Assembly (NCBI GenBank): GCA_943324395.2
Contig: CALPLL020000079.1
Location: forward strand, 1-7,753
Reading direction: 5' to 3'
Length of the DNA: 7,753 nt
From: Rhizobium sp. Q54
GTDB taxonomy: Bacteria; Bacteroidota; Bacteroidia; Flavobacteriales; Flavobacteriaceae
The notes beneath the pieces are model-generated. The model searched no databases. It was not told where the DNA came from and saw nothing but the letters and a program-made list of their open reading frames with translations. The position numbers and the translations under genes were made by a program. Below, one piece after another: positions 1 to 7,288 of this stretch (positions are counted from its first letter, which is position 1; the number at the start of each line of letters is the position of its first letter).

Positions 1-862
1 GTAAAGGATTTACAATTACCTCAGCAATAGAAGTAGAGACACTTCCACAACCCCCATTTGCATAAGTTGCAATACAATAATAGTATAGCGTTCCCACAAC
101 AGATGTAATCGGAACATAACTCAAGGTTGTTGACCCCGAAATTGCAGTTGCTCCTGTATATGAATTAACGGTATTCGAATACCATTGATAAGTTGGTGTT
201 CCTGTTCCATCGATAAAAGTTGTTGTTAAAGTGGTTGGAGCATTGTTAATACAAACTGGCTGACTCGCTAATGGTTGTAGGTTAACAGTAGGATTATTAA
301 CTACTTGAACATTTACAACTGAGCTTGTTACAGAACACGCTAATCCTGTTTGAGTAATTACACAATAATAGGAAAGTGTTCCAACTGTGGATGTTGAAGG
401 GGTGTAGTTAGCGCTTGTAGCACCTGTAATTGCAGTATTAGCTGGAGAATTGAACCATTGGTAGCTATAGGTACCTAGACCTCCCGAAGGAGTTACAACC
501 AAATCAGTAGGAGTAGTTCCTTGACAAATAATTTGAGTATTTGGGGTGATTGTTACTACAGGATCTGCAACCACGTGAACTAAGGCGGTATTACTTGCAA
601 CACTTCCACAGTCTAATCCTGAGTAACTAACTTTTGCATAATAATAAAAGTCGCCTGCAGTATTGAAAGTTGGTGGGGTATAGGAAGTAGTTGTAGCTCC
701 TGAAATAGCAGTGCCACTTGTAGTATTATTTGTAATATTGCTATACCATTGGATAGATGGAGTTCCTAAACCTCCTGAATAGGCTATTGTAAAAGGCGCA
801 ACAGTACCACCAACACAAATATCTTGAGTTGATAATGGTTGTGTAGTTATTGTTTGAACGGG
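1..862 (-). repeat. Three tandem Ig-like modules of 90-100 residues, a fourth starting at the edge
   Basis: These lie within the giant surface protein. An NP or DP boundary recurs at residues 703, 803, 893 and 988, giving periods of 100, 90 and 95 residues. Each module has an early cysteine (DICVGG, IICQGT, PVCINN), a QWY/QWF core (IQWYSN, YQWFNS, YQWYSN), a GAT or SGS..SY turn, and a late G(D/T)..YYY strand followed by a second cysteine (LDCGS, LACSV, GGCGS). This is the usual pattern of Ig-like repeats in Bacteroidota secreted proteins. The copies are similar as protein but clearly diverged as DNA, so they are not a recent duplication. Confidence 0.75.
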
Positions 863-2968
863 ATTTACAACCAAATTAAACGTTGTAGTCAAAAAACAAC
901 CTGAGGCAGCTAGTGTTAATCTAACATAAATTACTCTGTTTCCAGTATTTATTGATGTAATCCCGTTCTGCCCTAAATTCGCATCAGTTGCAGTGGTGTG
1001 GTAAGTAACGTTAACTCCAGTTTGAGTTCCTATAGCTTCACTATTTTTTAGACTCAAATTGAAAGTTGCAGTTCCATTAGTGTCACTACCATCAATTGCA
1101 TCATCACATTTTGAAAAATCACTTATTGTATTAATTACAGGAACAATTGAATTGTTTACATTCACTGTTGATGATACAGCAGGACAGACTCCAGTTGCTG
1201 CAAAGCTGTAAGTGTAAATTCCCCCAGCATCTACTGCGGGATTAAATACACCTGTCCCAGAGGTTAATGCAGGACTCCAAGCTCCGCCAACATCGGCTGT
1301 ATTTCCTAATAAACTAAATAAATCATATGCGGGTGTTGTTACACAAGAAGAATTTGTTGTACTTACACCTGTTTTTTTAATTTGTTGGATAGTCACTATT
1401 ACTTTAATACTAACTGTTGTAAGCGAAGAATTACATGATTTTGTAAACGTGTAAATATATTCTCCTGGTAAATTAATTGCAGAGTCAAAAATATTCCCAT
1501 TTAAAGGACTACCACCTGTTGGCACAGTCCAGGTTCCGCCAGTTCCGGGATTCCCTGTAATTACAGTAAATAAATCTTTAGTGCTGTTGGAACATATGGT
1601 AACATTGGTGTCTTGTGGAGTACTTCCAAATCCTGAATAATAACCAGCAAAACCAACCGCCGTTCCTTGAAATCCGAATACCCCAACCGCTAGTGGTCCA
1701 GTTGAAACTACATTAAGGTTTCCTGACTGACTACCAACTCTGTAGGAAACCCAGTCGGTATTTCCTAAAACCGTCTGAGCTTGAGATGTTGGAACAGCAA
1801 CTCCATTAATAGATATGGTTGCATTGGAATAGGTCAATATCATTAAATCAGCAGTGTATGTATTGGTTCCAATTTGATTTACCATCGGAATATTAACTGA
1901 ATTTTGAAAAAAACAGCTTAGCGGTGGAATAAAATTTAATCCAGCGGTAGCAGAATTATTACCACCACCTAAAAATTGATAGGCGAAAACAGGTTTGCTA
2001 GCTCGAACATATATATTTCTATTATTAGTTCCTTGATAATAGGAATTTGGAACTAAATAATATTGTCCAGCATTTATTGTGGTAATAGGAGCTGTGCTTC
2101 CATTTATGTATATATCTGTGTTATTTTCATGGGCTACAATTAATGGATTTTCCATCAAATTAGAACCATTTCCTTCAATAAATATGTAATCGGTACCTAT
2201 TTGAGACGCCGATACAATTTGGTCCAAAGTTAAATCTGCTTTTCCATTGTCTATGCCACCAAGAGCGTTTCCGGTATTAACAGCTACAGGTTTGTTAGAA
2301 GTAATTAATCCACCAATTATTCCATCTAAATTAGCTGTTACATTACTGTATCCGGTAAAAACAATACATTGGCCAGCATTTAAGGTAAAAGTTTGGGTGT
2401 CAGCAGTAATATTTCCTGTACCACTAGAAAAAATAACCCCTGTATTATAATCCGATAATGTTACAGTGGTATTATTTTCTGTTGCCATAACACTGGCCAC
2501 AAAGTTTTTCCTACTATCCTGATCTTCATTTATTAAACAGCCCAACCTAAAGCTAGTTCCAATTCCAGGTTTTCCCTTTGATATAATTGTTTCTGCGTGA
2601 TTAGAGTTTCGCATTCTAAAACTAACATAAAAATCTTTAGTTCCTTGAAGTAGCACTCCTTTACCTGAAACAACAGTATTTACATCACTTAAACTTAGAA
2701 ACATTTTTGTTGGTTGACCTGTACCAATTGTAAATGAAATAGGCGTTGCAGCAGATATTGTGAAAGGAGATCCAGCATAAGGAGTTCCGTTTCCGTCAGT
2801 TGCGGTTACCTGAAACGGAGTAGTTTCATTGGTAGACATATAAATATATTGGTCAGATATCTGACCACTGTCTCTTGAATGCAATGGCGGAATCCAGTGT
2901 TTGTTACTCAACTGAGAAAATGATATCAAAGAAGATAAGAGTAAAAATAGTATAGCTAATTTTTTCAT
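1..2968 (-). CDS. Giant secreted multi-domain surface protein, IgGFc-binding-like N-terminus plus tandem Ig-like modules; 3' end outside window
   Basis: The frame is open for 989 codons with no stop and runs off the left edge, so the C-terminus is missing. I start at ATG 2968, which gives a clean signal peptide (MKKLAILFLLLSSLISFSQ, cleavage likely after residue 19); an in-frame ATG two codons upstream (2974) is equally possible. Residues ~24-445 resemble the IgGFc-binding-protein N-terminal domain seen in Bacteroidota surface proteins, with HWIPPLHSRD near the start and SNKPVAVNTGN around 224-234. Two GGxW modules follow (~455-605), then a CDD-type module (~606-702, KCDDAIDG), then Ig-like repeats from 703. 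A role in adhesion or surface display is inferred from this architecture; the ligand is unknown. A type B T9SS sorting domain is expected beyond the window but not seen. The gene starts 33 bp after the previous stop, so it is probably co-transcribed with the 765-residue gene. Confidence 0.88.
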   Translation of the reverse strand, partial: MKKLAILFLLLSSLISFSQLSNKHWIPPLHSRDSGQISDQYIYMSTNETTPFQVTATDGNGTPYAGSPFTISAATPISFTIGTGQPTKMFLSLSDVNTVVSGKGVLLQGTKDFYVSFRMRNSNHAETIISKGKPGIGTSFRLGCLINEDQDSRKNFVASVMATENNTTVTLSDYNTGVIFSSGTGNITADTQTFTLNAGQCIVFTGYSNVTANLDGIIGGLITSNKPVAVNTGNALGGIDNGKADLTLDQIVSASQIGTDYIFIEGNGSNLMENPLIVAHENNTDIYINGSTAPITTINAGQYYLVPNSYYQGTNNRNIYVRASKPVFAYQFLGGGNNSATAGLNFIPPLSCFFQNSVNIPMVNQIGTNTYTADLMILTYSNATISINGVAVPTSQAQTVLGNTDWVSYRVGSQSGNLNVVSTGPLAVGVFGFQGTAVGFAGYYSGFGSTPQDTNVTICSNSTKDLFTVITGNPGTGGTWTVPTGGSPLNGNIFDSAINLPGEYIYTFTKSCNSSLTTVSIKVIVTIQQIKKTGVSTTNSSCVTTPAYDLFSLLGNTADVGGAWSPALTSGTGVFNPAVDAGGIYTYSFAATGVCPAVSSTVNVNNSIVPVINTISDFSKCDDAIDGSDTNGTATFNLSLKNSEAIGTQTGVNVTYHTTATDANLGQNGITSINTGNRVIYVRLTLAASGCFLTTTFNLVVNPVQTITTQPLSTQDICVGGTVAPFTIAYSGGLGTPSIQWYSNITNNTTSGTAISGATTTSYTPPTFNTAGDFYYYAKVSYSGLDCGSVASNTALVHVVADPVVTITPNTQIICQGTTPTDLVVTPSGGLGTYSYQWFNSPANTAITGATSANYTPSTSTVGTLSYYCVITQTGLACSVTSSVVNVQVVNNPTVNLQPLASQPVCINNAPTTLTTTFIDGTGTPTYQWYSNTVNSYTGATAISGSTTLSYVPITSVVGTLYYYCIATYANGGCGSVSTSIAEVIVNPL
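1154..1606 (-). repeat. Two tandem GGxW adhesion modules in the giant surface protein
   Basis: Residues ~455-526 and ~537-605 share one pattern: an early cysteine, a DLF motif (KDLFTVITG and YDLFSLLGN), GGTW or GGAW, a GxxxFxxAxxxxGxYxYxF strand (residues 491-508 and 571-589), and a late cysteine. Modules with this DLF..GG.W..F.PA...G.YTY layout are common in flavobacterial gliding-motility-associated C-terminal-domain proteins. The assignment rests on pattern recognition. Confidence 0.65.
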
Positions 2969-3001
2969 ATTCATTTTTCACAAAGTGTAAAAATAAGATA
3001 T

Positions 3002-5299
3002 TTATCTTAAAAGAGCAAAGTGTCCTTTAATAATCCTATCATTATTTAATATTATTGAAAACCAGTAATCATCTGCTGGTAAATCTTTCCCGTTGTAGGT
3101 TCCATCCCAGCCATTTCCTTTTGGGTTAACTAGTGTTATTAACTTGCCGTATCTGTTGAAAATATGAATCATCATATTTGGATATTTAGCACTATTTTTT
3201 ATCGTCCAAAAATCATTATAATTATCTCCGTTTGGAGTAAAAAATCTTGGATAATCCAAAACAAATACCTTAGTTGGTGCTGGCAAACCACAACCATTAA
3301 TATCTCTAATGTATATCAGATAACTTCCTTCGGATAAATTATAAAACTGCGGACTATCTTGATAATGAATTCCGTCAATTGAAAATTCATAATCACCAAT
3401 TCCAGTGTAGTTTATTAAAATTGAATTCTCACTTCCCGAAAAATCTATAACATCTACAGATGTAATTGTTGCAGTTCCCGAATTTACAGCAATAAATTTT
3501 TTAGTAGCTTGACATCCTAATGAATTGGTCACCGTAATTGTATAATTTCCTGCTGTAGAAATAGAAGTATAGTTGGTTAGGTCTCCATTACTCCATTGAT
3601 AACTTGAAAAGCCATTAGCTACAGCAATTCGTTTCGGATTTCCATTACAGATATAAACAGTTTCATCTTGAAAATTTGATGGAGAAAAATCAGTAATCTT
3701 TAATTTTATTGGTGTAATTCCAAAACAATCGGGACCGTTTACTATTCTAGCATAAATAATTTGTTCAACAGCAGTCACATTGGTGTAATTATTTGGCAGT
3801 GGATTTTGTTGTAATAATGCATCGTTATTTGTTAAAAAATATTCCACAACTAATCCTGTTGGTAATCCTGACAGAATTTGTGGAGTAGCATCATTATTAA
3901 GATTAAATGCTGTAAATCCATCTAAATTTCCATCTCCATCACATTTTAAAATTGGATTTTGAGTTCCAATAATTTGATTCGAAATTTGTAAATTTACTGT
4001 CGCAAATGAAACGCAACCAAAGGAATTGGAAACCCTACCATAAACGATATTACTAGTTGCATTTCTATAACTTCTAGGATTTGGAATCGGATTTATATCA
4101 TTTCTATTTTCATAATAAACGACACTACTCAATTGGGTATTATTTCCAGTAATTATCGAATTCACTTTCGTTAAATCAAAAGTTGCAATTCCGTCATTAT
4201 CATCATCACATTGAATTAGTTGAGTATTGGTCAAAGATGGTTTTGTACTATAATCAATAATTACTTCATCATTGGTAACACAGGTAGTTCCTGTTAATGT
4301 AATTTCTACTTTATAAACTCCTGAATCTCGAACGGTGTAAATTGGATTAACTTGGCCTATGATTTCAAAATTATCTTTATACCATTTATAAGAGTTTAAA
4401 CCAGGAATTGTGGCGTCTAAATCATAAGTTTCGCCTACGCAAATAGGGTTATTAGTAGCAATTAATTTATCTGAACCTAAATTAGCCCCAACATTAAAAC
4501 TATTGGCTCCCAGAAAAATTGCTGAATCATATAAATTGTTTCCCTGGTCTGCAATTACTAATTTTATATGATAAGGTCTCCCTGGAATTACATTTGCTTC
4601 GGCCTTCATAATTACTGTTTGACCATTAAAATTGGTGGGGTGGTTGATCCCGTTAAATGCATCAAAATAAGATTGATTTGCTGGAGGACAAACGCTCCCT
4701 GTTCCTCTCACCGTGTTTATTTTTACTGGAATATTGGTTCCTGGAACAATGGCTAAATTTTGATAAGGGGTCGAGTTGTCTGTCGGTTTTAATAAGAAAG
4801 CAAAACCATCGGTATAATTGCATTGATTACTAGAAGCATTTATTAAATATTGCTCGGACGAAAAAATATAATCGAAACTTATTTTATTGGTTATAGGAAT
4901 AAAGTCAAATTCTAAAGAGGTTGCGTTTATTGAATTTGAAATTCCGAGTGCTAATTCTAGGTCAGGATCTCCCGGCCAGTTGGTTCCGCCTTGACTCAAT
5001 ATGGAATTATTTGGACCGACTGCAGACTCAGCTTTTCCAGTGCTTAATACAATTCCCTCGCTAAAAGGAAAATTACTTGTTCCAGCATTGAAATAGCCAT
5101 AACTATTTTGAATTCCACTAAAAGCATCTCCTGTAACTGAAAAATTGCTAACGTTAGCACAAGTACTGTTTCCAACTAATACATTTTGAACTAATTGTTG
5201 TGCGGTATACGTATCGTTAACTTGAATGTATTGTCCATTTGTTGCCCACGAAAAGCAAATTAGTAATATGAAATAGAGGGATTTTTGTGTAGTCTTCAT
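3002..5299 (-). CDS. T9SS type B sorting domain-containing secreted protein with choice-of-anchor L-like domain
   Basis: This is a complete 765-residue protein. A signal peptide occupies residues 1-23 (LYFILLICFSWATNGQ). Residues ~28-265 look like a choice-of-anchor L domain, with FSEGIVLSTG at 79-88, SLEFDFIP, and SFDYIFSSEQY followed by DGFAFLL. An Ig/PKD-like module follows (~274-350), then two CDD modules (~357-440 and 446-536), a short SYQWSNG...AGNYTITVTN module (~548-606), and the GDYEFSIDG...RDINGCG module that usually precedes the sorting domain (~611-680). The C-terminus (684-765) starts PRFFTPNGDNYNDFW and ends KGHFALLR. That is the hallmark of the gliding-motility-associated type B sorting domain, which directs transport across the outer membrane by the type IX system. 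The protein is expected at the cell surface or released; its ligand is unknown. The start codon is 15 bp after the permease stop, and the ATG sits inside a hairpin. Confidence 0.92.
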   Translation of the reverse strand: MKTTQKSLYFILLICFSWATNGQYIQVNDTYTAQQLVQNVLVGNSTCANVSNFSVTGDAFSGIQNSYGYFNAGTSNFPFSEGIVLSTGKAESAVGPNNSILSQGGTNWPGDPDLELALGISNSINATSLEFDFIPITNKISFDYIFSSEQYLINASSNQCNYTDGFAFLLKPTDNSTPYQNLAIVPGTNIPVKINTVRGTGSVCPPANQSYFDAFNGINHPTNFNGQTVIMKAEANVIPGRPYHIKLVIADQGNNLYDSAIFLGANSFNVGANLGSDKLIATNNPICVGETYDLDATIPGLNSYKWYKDNFEIIGQVNPIYTVRDSGVYKVEITLTGTTCVTNDEVIIDYSTKPSLTNTQLIQCDDDNDGIATFDLTKVNSIITGNNTQLSSVVYYENRNDINPIPNPRSYRNATSNIVYGRVSNSFGCVSFATVNLQISNQIIGTQNPILKCDGDGNLDGFTAFNLNNDATPQILSGLPTGLVVEYFLTNNDALLQQNPLPNNYTNVTAVEQIIYARIVNGPDCFGITPIKLKITDFSPSNFQDETVYICNGNPKRIAVANGFSSYQWSNGDLTNYTSISTAGNYTITVTNSLGCQATKKFIAVNSGTATITSVDVIDFSGSENSILINYTGIGDYEFSIDGIHYQDSPQFYNLSEGSYLIYIRDINGCGLPAPTKVFVLDYPRFFTPNGDNYNDFWTIKNSAKYPNMMIHIFNRYGKLITLVNPKGNGWDGTYNGKDLPADDYWFSIILNNDRIIKGHFALLR
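3692..4231 (-). repeat. Two tandem CDD-type modules in the 765-residue T9SS protein
   Basis: Residues ~357-440 and ~446-536 share one pattern. They open with QCDDDNDGIATFDL or KCDGDGNLDGFTAFNL, continue with a hydrophobic VVYYENRNDIN or VVEYFLTNNDA strand, then IVYGRVSN.FGC or IIYARIVNGPDC, and end in VNLQI or IKLKI. The same module occurs once in the neighbouring giant protein (residues ~606-702, KCDDAIDGSDTNGTATFNL). The Asp/Asn-rich opening could bind calcium, but that is an inference. Confidence 0.65.
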
Positions 5300-5310
5300 A
5301 ACTACACAAA
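5284..5310 (-). promoter_or_regulatory. Perfect 10-bp inverted repeat with the T9SS gene start codon in its loop
   Basis: The arms TTTGTGTAGT (5284-5293) and ACTACACAAA (5301-5310) are perfect reverse complements, separated by the 7 nt CTTCATA. On the minus-strand transcript this folds as a 10-bp stem with loop UAUGAAG, so the AUG at 5299-5297 is in the apical loop. The upstream arm is most of the 15-nt spacer after the permease stop; the downstream arm is codons 3-6 of the T9SS gene. It could limit ribosome access, damp translation relative to the permease, or be a DNA operator. Its existence is seen; its function is inferred. Confidence 0.5.
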
Positions 5311-5339
5311 TATACTACAAATCTCGTTTTTTTAGCAAT
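5307..5339 (-). promoter_or_regulatory. Candidate internal Bacteroidota-type promoter before the T9SS gene
   Basis: On the minus strand TATATTTG (5314-5307) matches the Bacteroidota -7 element TAnnTTTG exactly. ATTG (5339-5336) lies 21 bp upstream, a 3 of 4 match to the -33 TTTG. The box starts right after the permease stop codon. Transcription would begin almost at the ATG, giving a nearly leaderless message, which argues for caution. In AT-rich DNA such matches also arise by chance. Confidence 0.3.
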
Positions 5340-6154
5340 TTATAAGATAGAAAAATAAAAATTGCAGTCCAAGATAAAACGATTAAAATAGAAGTAAAAT
5401 GAACGCTGTAGTCTTTTCCATTTCCTGCACCACCAATAGCAGTTTGAATGTTTTTAATCACCGATAATCTTGAAAACGGTTCTACAATTAAATTCCCCAT
5501 TGACTCTAAAGGGAAAAACTGCATTATGTTATCGGCTGTTTTTCCTTCTGGAAATAGTTTGAAGTTTAAAACACCTTTTGCAATTCCTTCTAAAATATTC
5601 CAAACAAAAAGAAACCCTATTGCAAATGCCGATCTTTTTACTAATATTCCTAAAAAAAGACAGAAGGAAAAGAAACCAAGTAATTTTATAAAATAGGCTA
5701 GTAAATATTCAAGATCAGAAAAAACAATACTAAATTCAGTATAAGAAGAGAAACTATAACCCAGAATTAAAGACATCACAAATACAAATACAGTTGACGC
5801 TGCTGCAAATACTACTACGGTTAAGAATTTTGAAAGTACAAATTCTTGTTTGCTCATTCCATCAATCAAGTTTTGCTTTAAGGTGCCATAACTGTATTCG
5901 TTTGCCATCATTGAAACAATCACAATCGCTAAAAAGAACTTTAAGATGGCAGCAATATAGGTGTTAAAATGCCATATATAGGGAAAATTAAATATTCCTT
6001 GATCTGCAATATGAAGTTGAAAACTACCAATATTAAATTTTATTGAGGCAATTAAAGCGATAAAAGAAAGTATAAAAAAGTAAGCAATTGATAATATTCG
6101 ACTTGATCTACTGAGCCATATTTTTTGTAATTCTATTGAAAGTAATCTTTTCAT
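5315..6154 (-). CDS. ABC-2 type exporter permease
   Basis: This 279-residue integral membrane protein has about six hydrophobic helices, near residues 20-38, 63-84, 108-133, 149-172, 175-195 and 253-273. The N-terminus is short and basic (MKRLLSIELQKIW), typical of ABC-2 permeases that begin with a cytoplasmic amphipathic helix. The segment MMANEYSYGTLKQNLIDG (82-99) is the conserved loop after the second helix, expected to contact the ATPase. The size and layout fit the six-helix permeases that pair with BcrA/NatA-like ATPases, and such an ATPase lies immediately upstream. The exporter probably works as a 2+2 complex in the inner membrane; the substrate cannot be read from sequence. ATG 6154 is the natural start because it gives this standard N-terminus. 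The stop is 15 bp before the T9SS gene. Confidence 0.88.
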   Translation of the reverse strand: MKRLLSIELQKIWLSRSSRILSIAYFFILSFIALIASIKFNIGSFQLHIADQGIFNFPYIWHFNTYIAAILKFFLAIVIVSMMANEYSYGTLKQNLIDGMSKQEFVLSKFLTVVVFAAASTVFVFVMSLILGYSFSSYTEFSIVFSDLEYLLAYFIKLLGFFSFCLFLGILVKRSAFAIGFLFVWNILEGIAKGVLNFKLFPEGKTADNIMQFFPLESMGNLIVEPFSRLSVIKNIQTAIGGAGNGKDYSVHFTSILIVLSWTAIFIFLSYKLLKKRDL

Positions 6155-6171
6155 TTATATTTATGATTTTA

Positions 6172-6264
6172 GATATTAGATTTTTGATATTGATTTTTAA
6201 TATTGTTATTGATATTGTTATTGCAATTGATATTGTTATTGAAATTGATATTGTCATTGAAATT
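6172..6264. repeat. Tandem 18-bp repeat filling the ATPase-permease spacer
   Basis: Three 18-bp units lie head to tail at 6211-6228, 6229-6246 and 6247-6264: GATATTGTTATTGCAATT, GATATTGTTATTGAAATT and GATATTGTCATTGAAATT. Adjacent copies differ by one base. A 12-bp partial unit precedes them (AATATTGTTATT, 6199-6210), and before that are two related blocks, GATATTAGATTTTT (6172-6185) and GATATTGATTTTT (6186-6198). A weaker 6-bp rhythm runs through the whole tract. It occupies most of the 118-bp gap between the ATPase stop (6273) and the permease start (6154), which holds no convincing gene or terminator. On the transcript the tract is A/C/U-rich and almost G-free, so it should be largely unstructured. 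Confidence 0.85.
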
Positions 6265-6272
6265 ACCATTTT

Positions 6273-7172
6273 CTATTTATTCTTTGTTAACTCCAAAAAT
6301 TGGTCTTCTAAACTCGACTTTCGTTTAATCAAATGATTCAAGAAGATATTATTTTCAAATAAATATTTATTTAAATCGGCTGCTGCCAATGGACTTTTAA
6401 GGTAAACCAATACATTTTCTTCTTCAGTAATGACTTTTTCAATTGCTGGATGGGCTTTTAAAACTTTTTCTAAAGCATCGTTATTCTCAGATTGCAATTC
6501 GAAAAACCCTTCATTGGAAGACATTCCATCAACCGTTCCCGAATATAGGATTTTACCTTTTTGTAAAACCAAAACATGTGAACAAACTTTTTCAACTTCA
6601 TCAAGTAGGTGAGAAGCTAATAAAATGGTTGTCCCTTGTGAAGCAATTAACCGAATAATATCTCGAATTTGGTGAATACCTTGAGGGTCTAATCCATTAG
6701 TAGGTTCATCTAAAATAAGGATTTCAGGATCGTTTAATAAAGCAGAAGCAATTGCTAATCGCTGCTTCATTCCTAATGAAAAGGTATTAAACTTACTGTT
6801 TTCACGTTCAACTAAACCAACGAGTGCCAGTTTTTCTTGAACTTTAGAATAATCAATATTTTTGATTTTACAAACCAATTCTAAGTTTTGCTTGGCAGTC
6901 ATGTATGGATAAAAATTAGGACGCTCGATTATTGCACCTACTTTTTTAAGTGCTTCATGGGTTTCCATATTACCGTCAAACCAACTATAAGTCTCGGAAG
7001 TTTTATTAACCACATTTAAAACAATTCCTAACGTAGTAGATTTTCCGCTTCCATTAGGTCCTAAAATTCCGTAAACATTTCCTTTTTTAATCTCAAGAGA
7101 TACATTGTTTACAGCGTGAACATATTTATTATAAATTTTGTTCAGATTATTAATCGAAAGTATATTTTCCAA
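6273..7172 (-). CDS. ABC transporter ATP-binding protein (BcrA/NatA-like), TTG start
   Basis: This 299-residue ATPase is expected to drive the adjacent permease from the cytoplasmic face. Walker A is GPNGSGKST (38-46, Lys44), and Walker B is ILILDEP (151-157, catalytic Glu156). The D-loop starts at LDPQ (161) and the switch His is H188 in LLASH. The signature is FSLGM (131-135) instead of LSGGQ, and the Q-loop position carries Glu83 (IIERPNFYP). Both are usual in the bacitracin/Nat-type branch, so they are not defects. The C-terminal ~85 residues end in SSLEDQFLELT, common in this group. The start codon is TTG. An in-frame TAA lies two codons upstream and no in-frame ATG occurs before Walker A, so an upstream ATG start is ruled out. 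The substrate is unknown. Confidence 0.9.
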   Translation of the reverse strand: MENILSINNLNKIYNKYVHAVNNVSLEIKKGNVYGILGPNGSGKSTTLGIVLNVVNKTSETYSWFDGNMETHEALKKVGAIIERPNFYPYMTAKQNLELVCKIKNIDYSKVQEKLALVGLVERENSKFNTFSLGMKQRLAIASALLNDPEILILDEPTNGLDPQGIHQIRDIIRLIASQGTTILLASHLLDEVEKVCSHVLVLQKGKILYSGTVDGMSSNEGFFELQSENNDALEKVLKAHPAIEKVITEEENVLVYLKSPLAAADLNKYLFENNIFLNHLIKRKSSLEDQFLELTKNK

Positions 7173-7186
7173 ATTTTATTTTTTTA

Positions 7187-7223
7187 TAAATGTAAGACGT
7201 TTAATGTTTTTAAATGTTACAAA
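7187..7223 (-). promoter_or_regulatory. Weak candidate promoter for the exporter operon
   Basis: A promoter is expected between the terminator (to 7243) and the TTG start at 7172. On the minus strand the best match to the Bacteroidota consensus is TTTG (7223-7220) followed by TACATTTA (7194-7187), 7 of 8 to TAnnTTTG. The 25-bp spacer is longer than the usual ~19-23. An alternative -7 box, TAGTTTTT (7228-7221), lacks a partner. Neither is strong. Confidence 0.25.
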
Positions 7224-7242
7224 AACTATAATTTTTAACAAA

Positions 7243-7272
7243 AAAAATCCCTTATTTATTTAAGGGATTTTT
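7243..7272 (-). terminator. Rho-independent terminator of the nucleoid-associated protein gene
   Basis: AAAAATCCCTTA (7243-7254) pairs perfectly with TAAGGGATTTTT (7261-7272) around the 6-nt loop TTTATT, a 12-bp stem. Read on the minus strand, the hairpin lies 16 nt past the stop codon at 7289 and its descending arm runs into seven T residues (7247-7241). The sequence is symmetrical enough to end transcription from either side, but no plus-strand gene converges on it here. It separates the upstream gene from the exporter operon. Confidence 0.85.
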
Positions 7273-7288
7273 ATATTTATTATTTAAT

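Noticed and set aside
2247..2450. Plus-strand open frame of 67 codons.
   Set aside because: It lies opposite the IgGFc-binding-like region of the giant gene, which has continuous protein-like coding on the minus strand; it is an antisense shadow.
2975..3001. Short symmetry CACAAAGTG in the gap before the giant gene as a hairpin or operator.
   Set aside because: Only 3-4 bp of stem around a 3-nt loop, with no T-run; too weak to call.
4568..4756. Plus-strand open frame of 62 codons.
   Set aside because: It is antisense to the choice-of-anchor L-like region of the 765-residue protein and has no family resemblance.
6199..6264. The 18-bp units as a CRISPR array.
   Set aside because: The units abut with no spacers, are too short, and there are no cas genes nearby.
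6108..6269. A 53-codon minus-strand frame starting MVISMTISIS across the 18-bp repeat.
   Set aside because: It is low-complexity, made by the repeat, and overlaps the permease start out of frame. The plus-strand frame through the same tract (DIVIEI repeats) is equally a by-product.
5315..7172. The ABC pair as the gliding-motility transporter GldA/GldF.
   Set aside because: The ATPase has BcrA/NatA-like FSLGM and IIERP motifs and the permease lacks GldF-like sequence as I know it; nearness to type B sorting-domain genes is not enough.
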